A DNA stretch of 15,894 bases from Prochlorococcus sp. AG-670-O11 (GCA_003211335.1 QCTA01000019.1:1-15894); one strand, 5' to 3'. Positions 1-5,675 are shown, counted from the stretch's first letter. The notes: generated from the letters alone by a model not told the origin. A program made the numbers and translations.

Positions 1-32
1 TAAACCAAATATCTGATTAAAGTTTTTTGGAT

Positions 33-212
33 TTATGCTGGCAATCTACAATCAAGTTCAATTATTCCTGCATCCATTAGACGCCCAATTTTTAAAACTA
101 GTGCCATATCTAATCTTGAGAAATCCGATTGATGGGTTGTAATCCAATCTAATTCAGACAAAGTTATAATCCCTGTGGTGTTAACTTTGAGGAATAATAG
201 TCCTAAATTCAT
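33..212 (-). CDS. Conserved-looking small soluble protein, last gene of the Hli operon
   Basis: This 59-residue protein has no membrane segment. It has a compact amphipathic look, with the stretch GIITLSELDWITTHQ near residues 14-28 and KIGRLMDAGIIELDCRLP near the end, and one Cys (55). I know no named domain for it. Its start ATG overlaps the stop of the upstream 33-residue gene by four bases (ATGA, 209-212), so it is probably translated by coupling from the Hli operon mRNA. That context suggests a role in the high-light response, but this is inference. It could be an accessory or regulatory protein. Confidence that it is a real gene is high because of the overlap and clean frame; function is unknown. 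Confidence 0.75.
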   Translation of the reverse strand: MNLGLLFLKVNTTGIITLSELDWITTHQSDFSRLDMALVLKIGRLMDAGIIELDCRLPA

Positions 213-310
213 TTTTCTATTAATTGGTTACTTTTTTTTCCTTTAGCAATCATTAGTACTGGTACCAAAAGATATGCAAAAAAGGAGATTAGGAAGATGT
301 CTAAATTCAT
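209..310 (-). CDS. Small single-helix membrane protein in the Hli operon
   Basis: A 33-residue peptide starting MNLDIFLISF, with one hydrophobic helix (about residues 3-22) and a basic tail (KGKKSNQ). Its ATG lies two bases after the TAA of the preceding Hli gene and its TGA overlaps the start of the next gene, so it sits inside a tightly coupled operon. It has no Hli motif (no ExxNGR), so it is not itself a chlorophyll-binding helix. A partner helix for Hli proteins in the thylakoid membrane is a reasonable guess, paralleled by the other Hli-linked small membrane gene at 3330-3440. No family recognised. Confidence 0.7.
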   Translation of the reverse strand: MNLDIFLISFFAYLLVPVLMIAKGKKSNQLIEK

Positions 311-312
311 TT

Positions 313-447
313 TTAGAAAATTCCGGGTACTATCCAGCCAAAAAGACCATAGTTAACTACTAATGCAAAGAAGCCCATCATTGCCATTCTTCCATTAGTT
401 CTTTCGGCATTTTGCCAATAATTAGTTTTTGAGTTTTCCATTTTCAT
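313..447 (-). CDS. hli: High-light-inducible protein (Hli/HLIP), 44 residues
   Basis: One-helix chlorophyll a/b-binding-like protein of the thylakoid membrane; the family binds chlorophyll and carotenoid and protects photosystem II assembly under light stress. The helix motif is intact: AERTNGRMAMMGFFAL (E15, N18, R20). The C-terminus departs from the other Hli proteins here: in place of TTGQIIPG it has NYGLFGWIVPGIF. A second in-frame ATG two codons downstream is possible; I chose the first. It is the fourth gene of the operon, 12 bases after the stop of the 86-residue Hli gene, with no clear terminator between. The family assignment is strong; the individual copy number name cannot be assigned from the sequence alone. 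Confidence 0.93.
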   Translation of the reverse strand: MKMENSKTNYWQNAERTNGRMAMMGFFALVVNYGLFGWIVPGIF

Positions 448-459
448 TTTAAGTTTTAT

Positions 460-720
460 TTAAACGAAGCCAGGAATGATTTGGCCTGTTGTCAAATATG
501 CACCAACTGCAGCTATAAGTCCAATCATTGCAAATCTGCCGTTTAGAGTTTCTGCAATAACTTTTTCCTTTTCGATTGTTTTTGTGTTTGTTTTTGAATT
601 TGTCATTTGATTTTTATTAGAATAAATTAAATTTTCTTCTTGAAATTGTTTAGTAAGATAACCAACAAGTAAAGCAGTTAGAGATACTATCAAGAATAAA
701 AAAACTGCTAATGGACTCAT
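460..720 (-). CDS. hli: Hli protein with an additional N-terminal membrane helix, 86 residues
   Basis: The C-terminal half is a canonical Hli: AETLNGRFAMIGLIAAVGAY (E57, N60, R62) followed by TTGQIIPG at 77-84. The N-terminal 38 residues form a separate hydrophobic helix (about residues 4-22, PLAVFLFLIVSLTALLVG) and a polar linker. The start at 720 was chosen because its ATG overlaps the TGA of the upstream Hli gene (ATGA), a classic coupling arrangement. An internal ATG at 606 would give a standard 48-residue Hli without the extra helix; it has no clear ribosome site. So the product may be a two-helix Hli, or two products may be made. The longer reading frame upstream of 720 runs through the neighbouring gene and is not used. 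Confidence 0.85.
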   Translation of the reverse strand: MSPLAVFLFLIVSLTALLVGYLTKQFQEENLIYSNKNQMTNSKTNTKTIEKEKVIAETLNGRFAMIGLIAAVGAYLTTGQIIPGFV

Positions 721-929
721 CAGAAGATACCAGGAATAATTTGACCAGTAGTTACGTAGGAACCTAATAACGCTACAAAACCGACCATTGCCCATCGACC
801 GTTTACTTTCTCTGCATTTTGAGGGTAGCTATCGTAGGAAACTGACTCATCTATGTAAGGACGAGTTTCTGATGGGAACATATTTTGTCTTCCGCCAGAT
901 TCAGTCGTTGTGTATGAAGAATTTGACAT
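720..929 (-). CDS. hli: Hli protein with polar N-terminal extension, 69 residues
   Basis: A chlorophyll-binding one-helix protein. The first 35 residues are Ser/Tyr/Thr-rich and hydrophilic, predicted to lie on the stromal or cytoplasmic face. The Hli motif follows: AEKVNGRWAMVGFVALLG (E40, N43, R45), then YVTTGQIIPGIF to the end. The ATG shares one base with the TAA of the upstream Hli gene (TAATG), and its own TGA overlaps the next ATG, so this gene is locked into the operon by overlaps on both sides. Expected to act in photoprotection or in chlorophyll handling around photosystem II; this is family knowledge. Confidence 0.94.
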   Translation of the reverse strand: MSNSSYTTTESGGRQNMFPSETRPYIDESVSYDSYPQNAEKVNGRWAMVGFVALLGSYVTTGQIIPGIF

Positions 930-1036
930 TAGAAGAATCCAGGAATTATTTGACCAGTTGTTACGTAGGCGCCAACTGCTGCTACGAAACCGAGCATTGC
1001 TGCTAAGCCGTTAAATCTTTCTGCGTCAGGTGTCAT
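929..1036 (-). CDS. hli: Minimal Hli protein, 35 residues, first gene of the operon
   Basis: Nearly nothing but the Hli helix: AERFNGLAAMLGFVAAVGAY, then VTTGQIIPGFF. Glu6 and Asn9 of the ExxNGR motif are present, but the usual Arg is Leu11. In the LHC/Hli family this Arg pairs with the Glu of a partner helix to hold the dimer and its chlorophyll, so this copy may depend on a heterodimer partner from the same operon; that is inference. It is preceded by a well-formed promoter at 1062-1090, which makes it the first cistron. At 35 residues it is at the lower limit of the family. Confidence 0.9.
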   Translation of the reverse strand: MTPDAERFNGLAAMLGFVAAVGAYVTTGQIIPGFF

Positions 1037-1061
1037 AATAAGAAATTTGATTATGTAAACA

Positions 1062-1090
1062 AATATAACATAAGTATTAATAAATGTAAA
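1062..1090 (-). promoter_or_regulatory. Predicted sigma-70-type promoter of the Hli operon
   Basis: On the minus strand TTTACA (1085-1090) and TATATT (1062-1067) are separated by exactly 17 bases. Transcription would start near 1055, leaving a leader of about 19 bases before the first Hli ATG at 1036. Confidence 0.55.
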
Positions 1091-1146
1091 GCAAGTAGCT
1101 CAAATTTATACTTTTATAGTCAATACTCTACATAAATGACACATAA

Positions 1147-1233
1147 ATGTATAGCTCTCAACAGTCCTTAGTAGAAGTTGCTAAAAAACATCGATTAGGC
1201 GCAACAAAAATAGTCATTTATGAAACATTATGA
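1147..1233 (+). CDS. Small hypothetical ORF, 28 residues
   Basis: Reads MYSSQQSLVEVAKKHRLG..., ending in its stop at 1231-1233, which overlaps the ATG at 1230 (ATGA). The composition is protein-like and soluble, with no recognised domain. The overlap with the following frame suggests either a coupled pair or one former gene now split by a frameshift. I see no strong ribosome site. Low confidence that a stable protein is made. Confidence 0.3.
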   Translation: MYSSQQSLVEVAKKHRLGATKIVIYETL

Positions 1234-1427
1234 AAATAGATAATGATTATATTCTTGGAATAGTTGATCTAGCCCAAAACCAAATTTTTTAGCCAATGAG
1301 ATCTAAAGTAGACAAAGAAAAAGCTATTGATGAAATACTAAAAATAATCAAGGATTTTCAATACAATGATGAACTTAGTGAGAAATATAAAAGAGAAATT
1401 TTAGACCAAGATAAGATTTATGATTGA
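1230..1427 (+). pseudogene. Small gene interrupted by an in-frame TAG
   Basis: From ATG 1230 the frame reads MKIDNDYILGIVDLAQNQIF, meets TAG at 1290-1292, and then continues in the same frame through ATG 1296 for 43 residues (MRSKVDKEKAIDEILKIIKD..., ending DQDKIYD, TGA 1425-1427). Both halves have protein-like composition; the second is a charged amphipathic helix. The simplest reading is a gene of about 65 residues broken by one nonsense change. The second half could still be translated from 1296. Function unknown. Confidence 0.45.
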
Positions 1428-1450
1428 CTGCCGAATTGTATTAGCAAGCC

Positions 1451-1588
1451 TTAACGACATATCATGTTCGGACATAAAGTATCAATATTATTAAACATTG
1501 CGTAATTACATCTACCGCAACAATAAAAATAATTTTTGGTAAATTTTGATGCTGAACATTTTATATATTCAGCTAATGTGTTTTCATT
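1451..1588 (-). pseudogene. Cys-rich, zinc-ribbon-like ORF without a normal start
   Basis: On the minus strand 45 open codons end ...IKCSASKFTKNYFYCCGRC, then ...DTLCPNMICR and TAA at 1451-1453. The Cys spacing (CCxxC, about 12 residues, then CPxxxC) resembles a small metal-binding knuckle. No ATG, GTG or TTG lies at a suitable place upstream, so it is probably 5' truncated or uses a rare start. It lies antisense to plus-strand sequence with no convincing gene. A chance frame is possible. Confidence 0.3.
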
Positions 1589-1602
1589 TCATCAATGAAT
1601 TA

Positions 1603-1758
1603 ATGAATTCCGAATTTATAAAAGTCTCCAATTCAAAAGTTAATAGAGCTTCTAAAATAGCTATTACTCTCGCATCCTCAACCTTCTTCTTATACGCATT
1701 TAGTCAAGCACCCATTTTTAAAAATATTCTTGCAGGTGCCTTTTCTTGTTCTGGCTAA
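1603..1758 (+). CDS. Small hydrophobic hypothetical protein, 51 residues
   Basis: Starts MNSEFIKVSNSKVNRASK, giving a basic N-terminus, followed by a hydrophobic stretch (IAITLASSTFFLYAFS) and a second short apolar segment before AFSCSG. It is predicted as a single-pass membrane or exported peptide. A longer version beginning at 1546 or 1549 is possible, but the extra residues look non-coding and overlap the antisense Cys-rich frame, so 1603 was preferred. No ribosome site decides this. No family recognised. Confidence 0.4.
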   Translation: MNSEFIKVSNSKVNRASKIAITLASSTFFLYAFSQAPIFKNILAGAFSCSG

Positions 1759-1845
1759 ATAAAATACTTTTTTACAAGAGAAGCTAAGAATTCCTATTTT
1801 AGATGCTAGGAAGAAAAATAATGAGCATTAAGAAACTATTGAAAA

Positions 1846-1999
1846 GTTATTCACACTTTATTCAAACCCATTATTTTCCCCGAGATTGCAGGCTAGATAT
1901 GCAACCTAGCTACTGGCTAATGAAAATACATCCGTGGAGATATTACTAAAATCTCAAGGATTAAAGATTTTTTACCTAAACTTTACCCAAAATTTTTTA
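1846..1999 (+). repeat. Dispersed island repeat, copy A
   Basis: Shares its order of elements with copies at 5268, 9630, 12510 and 15706: a 5' TTATNCAAACTTTATTCAAACCC-like block, a CGAGAT element, an ATG mini-frame (1899-1949, MQPSYWLMKIHPWRYY), an ATCTCAAGGA element, and a tandem (T)TTACC(T/C)AAA block. It is the most diverged of the copies in the downstream half. Confidence 0.7.
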
Positions 2000-2011
2000 A
2001 CTTGGAATTAA

Positions 2012-2137
2012 AACTTTCAAAGATATTTTTCTGGTTATTATTTTTACTTTGAGAGTTTTTTGATCCTTAATCCGTACAATTTTGTTCCTCTAACCGCACA
2101 CATAAAACTTGAGATTAACTATTCAAATGAATTATAA
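2012..2137 (+). pseudogene. 5'-truncated fragment of a gene homologous to 11436-11696
   Basis: The frame reads ...LILNPYNFVPLTAHIKLEINYSNEL and stops at 2135-2137. It matches the split gene at 11436, which reads FPYLNVPQTAHIRYAVFSSNQL: PY, VP, TAHI and SN-L align. No start codon is present; the frame opens just after repeat copy A. Downstream, in another frame, the 50-residue ORF at 2166 appears to correspond to the 3' half of the same gene, so this locus looks like a decayed paralogue with a frameshift. Confidence 0.5.
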
Positions 2138-2165
2138 CAATAGATGTAGTCAAGAGGTAAGTCTT

Positions 2166-2318
2166 ATGGCACTAAACGACACATTCACCATCCAAGAGAT
2201 GAAATCGGATACAAAAGATTTTTCATACGATATTAAGTCTAAAGAACTTGAAGCTTACCGGAATAAAGAATGCGAACAACATCTTAGTGAAAACCATTGC
2301 CAAATTTTTTGCGATTAA
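2166..2318 (+). CDS. Small hypothetical protein with C-terminal Cys/His cluster, 50 residues
   Basis: Reads MALNDTFTIQEMKSDTKDF... and ends NKECEQHLSENHCQIFCD, with three Cys and two His in the last 17 residues. The start was chosen because AAGAGGT (2150-2156) lies at proper spacing before ATG 2166; an in-frame ATG further up would run into the decayed fragment. The protein may be a surviving 3' part of a longer gene (see 2012-2137) or an independent gene. The C-terminal Cys pattern loosely recalls that of the neighbour at 2520. Function unknown; metal binding is only a guess. Confidence 0.55.
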   Translation: MALNDTFTIQEMKSDTKDFSYDIKSKELEAYRNKECEQHLSENHCQIFCD

Positions 2319-2404
2319 TACTCGAACTTTTTAAGTATTCTTACGCTTGATTGCTATATATCACCCGTACTAAAGAGTAATCAAAGATAAAGGAGGAAAA
2401 GAAG

Positions 2405-2506
2405 ATGTCTAATTTAACTATAGAGATTCTATTTTGGGGAATTTTAGTATCTTATCTAGGATTAAGATTTTCTAAAACCTGGGATGGATTCAAAAAACAG
2501 TCTTAA
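2405..2506 (+). CDS. Small single-helix membrane protein, 33 residues
   Basis: MSNLTIEILFWGILVSYLGL... gives one helix (about residues 5-21), then a basic tail (RFSKTWDGFKKQS). AAGGAGG lies about 8 bases upstream, a strong ribosome site. It is followed after 13 bases, containing another AGGAGGG, by the gene at 2520, so the two form a short operon. The size, topology and tail are similar to photosynthetic small subunits, but no specific family is recognisable. Confidence 0.7.
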   Translation: MSNLTIEILFWGILVSYLGLRFSKTWDGFKKQS

Positions 2507-2519
2507 TTAGGAGGGAAAA

Positions 2520-2666
2520 ATGAAACTTCATACACAATTTACAGTTCCAAATAAAGATCTGCGAGATCTTAATTATGTCAATAAAGTAGCAATCCTAGAA
2601 GAAACTTTTAAGAGAGAATGTCAAGATTACCCAACTAAAGAAGATTGTTTAGTTTGTTGTAACTGA
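2520..2666 (+). CDS. Small soluble protein ending in a Cys motif, 48 residues
   Basis: Reads MKLHTQFTVPNKDLRDLNYV..., ending KRECQDYPTKEDCLVCCN with four Cys (34, 43, 46, 47). AGGAGGG is 5 bases upstream, a strong ribosome site. Terminal Cys clusters of this kind recur in this window (2318, 9499). A redox or metal site is conceivable; no family is recognised. Second gene of the 2405 pair. Confidence 0.7.
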   Translation: MKLHTQFTVPNKDLRDLNYVNKVAILEETFKRECQDYPTKEDCLVCCN

Positions 2667-2683
2667 TTATTCATTAATCGGTT
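2661..2683 (+). terminator. Hairpin at the end of the 2405-2666 pair
   Basis: AACTGATTA (2661-2669) pairs with TAATCGGTT (2675-2683), nine pairs with one G-T, loop of five. It overlaps the stop codon of the upstream gene. Only a short T run follows, so termination may be weak. Confidence 0.4.
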
Positions 2684-2718
2684 TTCATAGCTTAGAAATT
2701 TTAATGAGAGGTTTAACT

Positions 2719-3237
2719 ATGAAATTAAAATTCATGCCAACGACAATTTTTAGAGAGACTCCAAAAGTGACATTCTTTGATGCAGGCTTGGAGGAATCTA
2801 ATGGTTGTGATGTGGTAATTCACTCTGAAGAAGCTGTATCTCCTCCTAATGATTTTAAAGATGAGCAATATTACGTTCACGAACATCAAACTGATCACAA
2901 TTTAGTTATTACTGGTGAAAGGAAATTTATTTTGATAAATCCTTCATGGGACGAGCCACATCATATAATTTATTTAAAAAGAACCATGGGGGCATTAGAA
3001 ATTCCTATTGGAACTTATCACAGATCAATTTCTGGAAAAGAAGGCAGTATAGTTTTAAATCAACCTACAAGAGATGAATCTTTTGATCCTTCTAAAGAAT
3101 TTATACCTCAAAAATTAGACAAAGTAACTCTAATAAAAGCAAGAAGAAGTGCACCTATTTATTGGATTTGGGAAAATGATCAAATTAAAAGAGTCAGGTC
3201 TAATCCTTTGAAAGGAAAAGTTAAGACTCTAGTCTGA
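2719..3237 (+). CDS. Cupin-like protein, 172 residues
   Basis: A soluble protein with the two short motifs of a cupin (double-stranded beta helix): YYVHEHQTDHNLVITGERKF, with H54, H56, H60 and G66 as candidate metal ligands and turn, and EIPIGTYHRSISG, with P96, G98 and H101 of the second motif. The usual Glu of motif 1 is not obvious; His60 occupies a nearby position. Cupins include dioxygenases, isomerases, sugar epimerases and non-catalytic binding proteins, so the substrate cannot be named. GAGAGG at 2706-2711 lies seven bases before ATG 2719, which is why I prefer it to the ATG at 2704. It is the longest gene in the window. It follows the 2405 pair and faces the Hli pair on the other strand. 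Confidence 0.75.
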   Translation: MKLKFMPTTIFRETPKVTFFDAGLEESNGCDVVIHSEEAVSPPNDFKDEQYYVHEHQTDHNLVITGERKFILINPSWDEPHHIIYLKRTMGALEIPIGTYHRSISGKEGSIVLNQPTRDESFDPSKEFIPQKLDKVTLIKARRSAPIYWIWENDQIKRVRSNPLKGKVKTLV

Positions 3238-3329
3238 TATAAAAAAACTAATCAAAATTAATTTTCTTCATTAAAAAAATCCGACTGTATTTCTACTAGC
3301 GGACTTTAATGACGATGTTAGTTTAATAT

Positions 3330-3440
3330 CTAAACAAATATATTTGATGTTGTAGTGATACTTAGAATTACTGCACAAAAGAAGATGTAAGGAATTGCTT
3401 TAAGAGGAACATATCCCTGACTTTTAGAAATGAAATCCAT
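3330..3440 (-). CDS. Small membrane protein coupled to an Hli gene, 36 residues
   Basis: MDFISKSQGYVPLKAIPY is followed by a hydrophobic helix (IFFCAVILSITTTSNIFV) running to the end. Its ATG lies one base after the TAA of the Hli gene at 3442, so the two are co-transcribed and probably co-translated. The arrangement matches the 33-residue membrane gene behind the Hli at 313. It lacks the Hli motif. A helix partner of Hli is a possible role, which is inference. Confidence 0.65.
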   Translation of the reverse strand: MDFISKSQGYVPLKAIPYIFFCAVILSITTTSNIFV

Positions 3441-3441
3441 T

Positions 3442-3576
3442 TTATACAAAACCTGGAATTATTTGACCTGTTGTTAGATAAGCACCAACTAGAGCAATAA
3501 ACCCCATCATTGCTAATCTACCATTGAGCTTCTCAGCTACAACCTTTTCATTCTCTACTGTTTTTGTTTCTTTCAT
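3442..3576 (-). CDS. hli: High-light-inducible protein, 44 residues
   Basis: Full Hli motif: AEKLNGRLAMMGFIALVGAY (E15, N18, R20), followed by LTTGQIIPGFV. The N-terminus (MKETKTVENEKVV) is close in style to the C-terminal domain of the 86-residue Hli at 460, so these two are the nearest relatives in the window. Thylakoid membrane, chlorophyll-binding, photoprotective by family. It is the first gene of a two-gene unit with the small membrane gene at 3330. Confidence 0.94.
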   Translation of the reverse strand: MKETKTVENEKVVAEKLNGRLAMMGFIALVGAYLTTGQIIPGFV

Positions 3577-3756
3577 TTGTCAGTTTGTTATTTAGCTAAG
3601 AAGCATATTAATGCAATCTTGAGTTTAATCTAATATCAAACAATTAATAGTGTGAGTAAAATTACTTACTCTCATACCCTCTATAAGCTAAGCTTATCAA
3701 ACTCAAACTTTACTTTTAAAGCAGCCCTATTTAAATAACATAGTGAGGAATTCACC

Positions 3757-4095
3757 TTATCCGGTAAATCCCATTTTCTGTTCTGCTGCCATTAATGAAC
3801 CAACTAACTTGTGCTCGGCAATTTTTTCATCGTCAGTCATAACTGGCTTGATATCAAAATCTATATCAAACTTGACTTTCCAAGGAGCGAAGTGTTCTGT
3901 CATTTTTATGCCTGTTGAAGCTTGGACAATAATATAGACATTATTTGAGTAAGAGGCATGATATCTTCCCAAAACTTTAAATCCTTCAAACTCATCATTC
4001 AAAGTTCCGTCTTCAATAACCTTTAAAAACAGGTCATAAGCTGCACCCATGAGAGCAACATTTTTAAAAGTTGCGGTTACTAAATAAGTATTCAT
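3757..4095 (-). CDS. DUF3303-like protein, 112 residues
   Basis: A soluble alpha/beta protein. It begins MNTYLVTATFK, has FKVLGRYHASYSNNVYIIVQA in the middle, and HFAPWKVKFDIDFDIKPVMTDDE near the C-terminus. The order of a first strand ending in TFK, a GR-H turn, a strand with a hydrophobic run, then W and D-F-D-I-PV is that of DUF3303 as I remember it, a small dimeric ferredoxin-like family of unknown function common in cyanobacteria. It is divergently arranged with the DoxX gene, only 32 bases between the two starts, so they may share regulation. Confidence in gene reality is high, in family moderate. Confidence 0.8.
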   Translation of the reverse strand: MNTYLVTATFKNVALMGAAYDLFLKVIEDGTLNDEFEGFKVLGRYHASYSNNVYIIVQASTGIKMTEHFAPWKVKFDIDFDIKPVMTDDEKIAEHKLVGSLMAAEQKMGFTG

Positions 4096-4115
4096 CTATT
4101 AAATTAAACTTTTTT

Positions 4116-4121
4116 TATAAT
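4116..4121 (+). promoter_or_regulatory. Perfect -10 box immediately before the DoxX start
   Basis: TATAAT (4116-4121) stands six bases before ATG 4128. The expected transcription start is at or next to the A of the ATG, which would give a leaderless mRNA. No convincing -35 box is seen. Confidence 0.5.
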
Positions 4122-4127
4122 AGAAGA

Positions 4128-4508
4128 ATGAAAAATTCTATTTTTAAAAATAAGGGTATCAAAACTTTTTTTGATTTTTTTGCAAGAGTTGCAATCTCAT
4201 CAATATTTATATCAGCCATACCCGGCAAAATTATAGGTTTTGCAAAAACAGTTGAATATGTATCTTCAAAAGGTATTCCTGATCCATTTGCATCTATCCT
4301 TTTAGTTGGAGCAATCATATGCCTTACCTTAGGTTCCGGATTTTTTATCTTTGGAGGAAATCAAAAAATTGGTTCAGCATTTTTATTATTATTTCTTATC
4401 CCAACCACAATTATTTTTCATGTATTTCCTTTCCATCAAAGAGCAGTACTTATGAATCTAGGATTAATAGGTGGATTACTTATTACTGCATTACGAGAAC
4501 CAGAATAA
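4128..4508 (+). CDS. DoxX-family membrane protein, 126 residues
   Basis: Four membrane segments at about residues 15-35, 55-76, 80-98 and 107-122. The family signature is visible: FFARVAISSIFISAIPGKI in helix 1, the loop TVEYVSSKGIPDP, then LLLVGAIICLTLGSGFFIFG, LLLFLIPTTIIFHVF and a final AVLMNLGLIGGLLITAL. DoxX proteins are quinone-linked or stress-related integral membrane proteins whose exact role differs between members. ATG 4128 was chosen over an ATG at 4071, which would read back through the divergent neighbour and past the -10 box. A good terminator follows. The possible leaderless start is noted separately. Confidence 0.88.
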   Translation: MKNSIFKNKGIKTFFDFFARVAISSIFISAIPGKIIGFAKTVEYVSSKGIPDPFASILLVGAIICLTLGSGFFIFGGNQKIGSAFLLLFLIPTTIIFHVFPFHQRAVLMNLGLIGGLLITALREPE

Positions 4509-4517
4509 GGGCTTATT

Positions 4518-4542
4518 AAAAGTACTTAAATACTTTTTTATT
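4518..4542 (+). terminator. Terminator of the DoxX gene
   Basis: AAAAGTA (4518-4524) pairs with TACTTTT (4531-4537), loop CTTAAA, followed by further T-rich sequence. Confidence 0.6.
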
Positions 4543-4606
4543 ACTTGATGGAACATTAATATAACTAATTTTGCCAATATTAATAATTTTGAAAGGTAAA
4601 AAATAT

Positions 4607-4722
4607 ATGTCAATTTCATACTATAGAGAGCAAAGAATAATGCTTTAGGAAAAGAAAATATTGTGCTGACTAGTAAAGATCAAGAGGAAATTAATCTTTA
4701 TAATTACTGCATAAAAAATTGA
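4607..4722 (+). pseudogene. Frameshifted small hypothetical gene
   Basis: From ATG 4607 the frame reads MSISYYRE and stops early at a TAG (4646-4648). A second frame, overlapping from about 4628, reads ...AKNNALGKENIVLTSKDQ and ends LYNYCIKN with TGA at 4720-4722. Read together they look like a protein of about 37 residues broken by one small indel. The evidence is only the protein-like composition of both parts. Confidence 0.35.
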
Positions 4723-4892
4723 AATTCAAAATAAAATGTTGAGCTAGGTTTATATTCAAATTATTAACTAAATTGAGTGAAATTTATCTAGGCCTCAAAA
4801 TTAAGCTTTAGGATGTGAGTTTCCAAAAAAGGATTAAAAACTACAATAACCAAATTAAATCATAATTATAAATAGACGATATAAACAAAAAG

Positions 4893-5123
4893 ATGGAAAA
4901 GAAATTCACTAGAATTACTTTTTTTATAGGTGCAATTTCATCATTATCCTATTTAGTTTTTATTTTCCTCAGTAATTTTAATTCTCCAGAAAATATAGAA
5001 GAAAGATGTACAGATAAATTTCAAAAGGATACGAAAAAAGGTGTTGGAAAATCTGAAAAAGAATGGGGTTTAAATATGGATATGGCCAATGAAAATTATT
5101 TTAAATGCATGAAAATTCCATAA
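4893..5123 (+). CDS. Membrane-anchored small protein, 76 residues
   Basis: A basic start (MEKKFTR), one membrane helix or uncleaved signal (about residues 8-26, ITFFIGAISSLSYLVFIFL), then a charged external or lumenal domain with two Cys (38 and 72: ERCTDKF and YFKCMKIP) that could form a disulfide if exported. ATG 4893 is the only reasonable start. No named domain recognised. It stands alone between decayed sequence and repeat copy B. Real gene likely, function unknown. Confidence 0.65.
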   Translation: MEKKFTRITFFIGAISSLSYLVFIFLSNFNSPENIEERCTDKFQKDTKKGVGKSEKEWGLNMDMANENYFKCMKIP

Positions 5124-5267
5124 AAATAACTCTTAATTATTGTCTGAAAAAGAGTAGATTTATGGAATTAAAAGTCAGTTGATATATTTCTAACCAAATG
5201 CAACATTGGATTGTTAGTAGAAAATTCGACTATCCCAATCTGGCATAATGTATTTCTTGGGTAAAAG

Positions 5268-5360
5268 AAAAATTTTAGCTAATAAAAAGTGAGCCAGTCC
5301 AGTTATAACTGGGATCTCGAGGAATAGTAATTTTTTACTCAAACTTTACTCAAACTTTGA
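5268..5360 (+). repeat. Dispersed island repeat, copy B (5'-decayed)
   Basis: Contains GAAAAATTTTAGCTAATAAAA and GTGAGCC, matching the WLM(K/N) mini-frame of the other copies but with that frame destroyed, then ATAACTGGGATCTCGAGGAAT-like sequence and the tandem TTACTCAAACTTTACTCAAA block. Its 3' half is very close to copies C and D. Confidence 0.7.
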
Positions 5361-5374
5361 ACAGGAATTTAAAA

Positions 5375-5458
5375 ATGCATACGGTGCAAGATGTAATAAC
5401 ATTTTTCACTCTCAATTTATACTTTCATATGATTTATATAAATCAGTTAATAATTTGA
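5375..5458 (+). CDS. Possible 27-residue hydrophobic peptide
   Basis: MHTVQDVITFFTLNLYFHM... begins just after repeat copy B and is rich in aromatic and aliphatic residues. No ribosome site is seen. It may be a remnant or a chance frame. Confidence 0.18.
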   Translation: MHTVQDVITFFTLNLYFHMIYINQLII

Positions 5459-5495
5459 ATCTATTTTATAGTTTCATTTATTCTTCACGAAATCT

Positions 5496-5618
5496 ATGGA
5501 AAACTTTAGTTACTACGAGTATTTAAATTCAATATCTTTTCACCCTCCAGTAATGATAATAACTACATTAATATTCTTTTTTATAAGAAGAAAATTTTTG
5601 GTAGATGCAAAAAAATAA
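5496..5618 (+). CDS. Small single-helix membrane protein, 40 residues
   Basis: MENFSYYEYLNSISFHPP precedes one helix (VMIITTLIFFFI, about 19-30) and a basic tail (RRKFLVDAKK). The positive tail suggests N-out/C-in orientation. No obvious Shine-Dalgarno sequence is present. A strong palindrome (5645-5675) separates it from the convergent gene. No family recognised. Confidence 0.5.
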   Translation: MENFSYYEYLNSISFHPPVMIITTLIFFFIRRKFLVDAKK

Positions 5619-5644
5619 TGGGAACTTTTATTTATTATTTAATA

Positions 5645-5675
5645 TTTAAATCTTTAATTGAATTAAAGATTAAAT
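5645..5675. terminator. Bidirectional terminator-like palindrome
   Basis: AATCTTTAATT (5649-5659) and AATTAAAGATT (5661-5671) form a perfect inverted repeat around one base, extended by flanking TTTA/TAAA. It lies between convergent genes ending at 5618 and 5719. Confidence 0.5.

Noticed and set aside
788..1006. A 72-codon plus-strand frame across the Hli genes
   Set aside because: It is a shadow of two Hli genes on the other strand.
2083..2103. GTTCCTC-AACCGCACACAT as a shared promoter or RNA motif with 11471-11491
   Set aside because: Both copies translate to the same peptide (VP-TAHI) in frame, so shared coding ancestry explains the match.
3743..3937. A plus-strand frame over the DUF3303-like gene
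   Set aside because: Antisense shadow; the minus-strand product has a consistent alpha/beta pattern.
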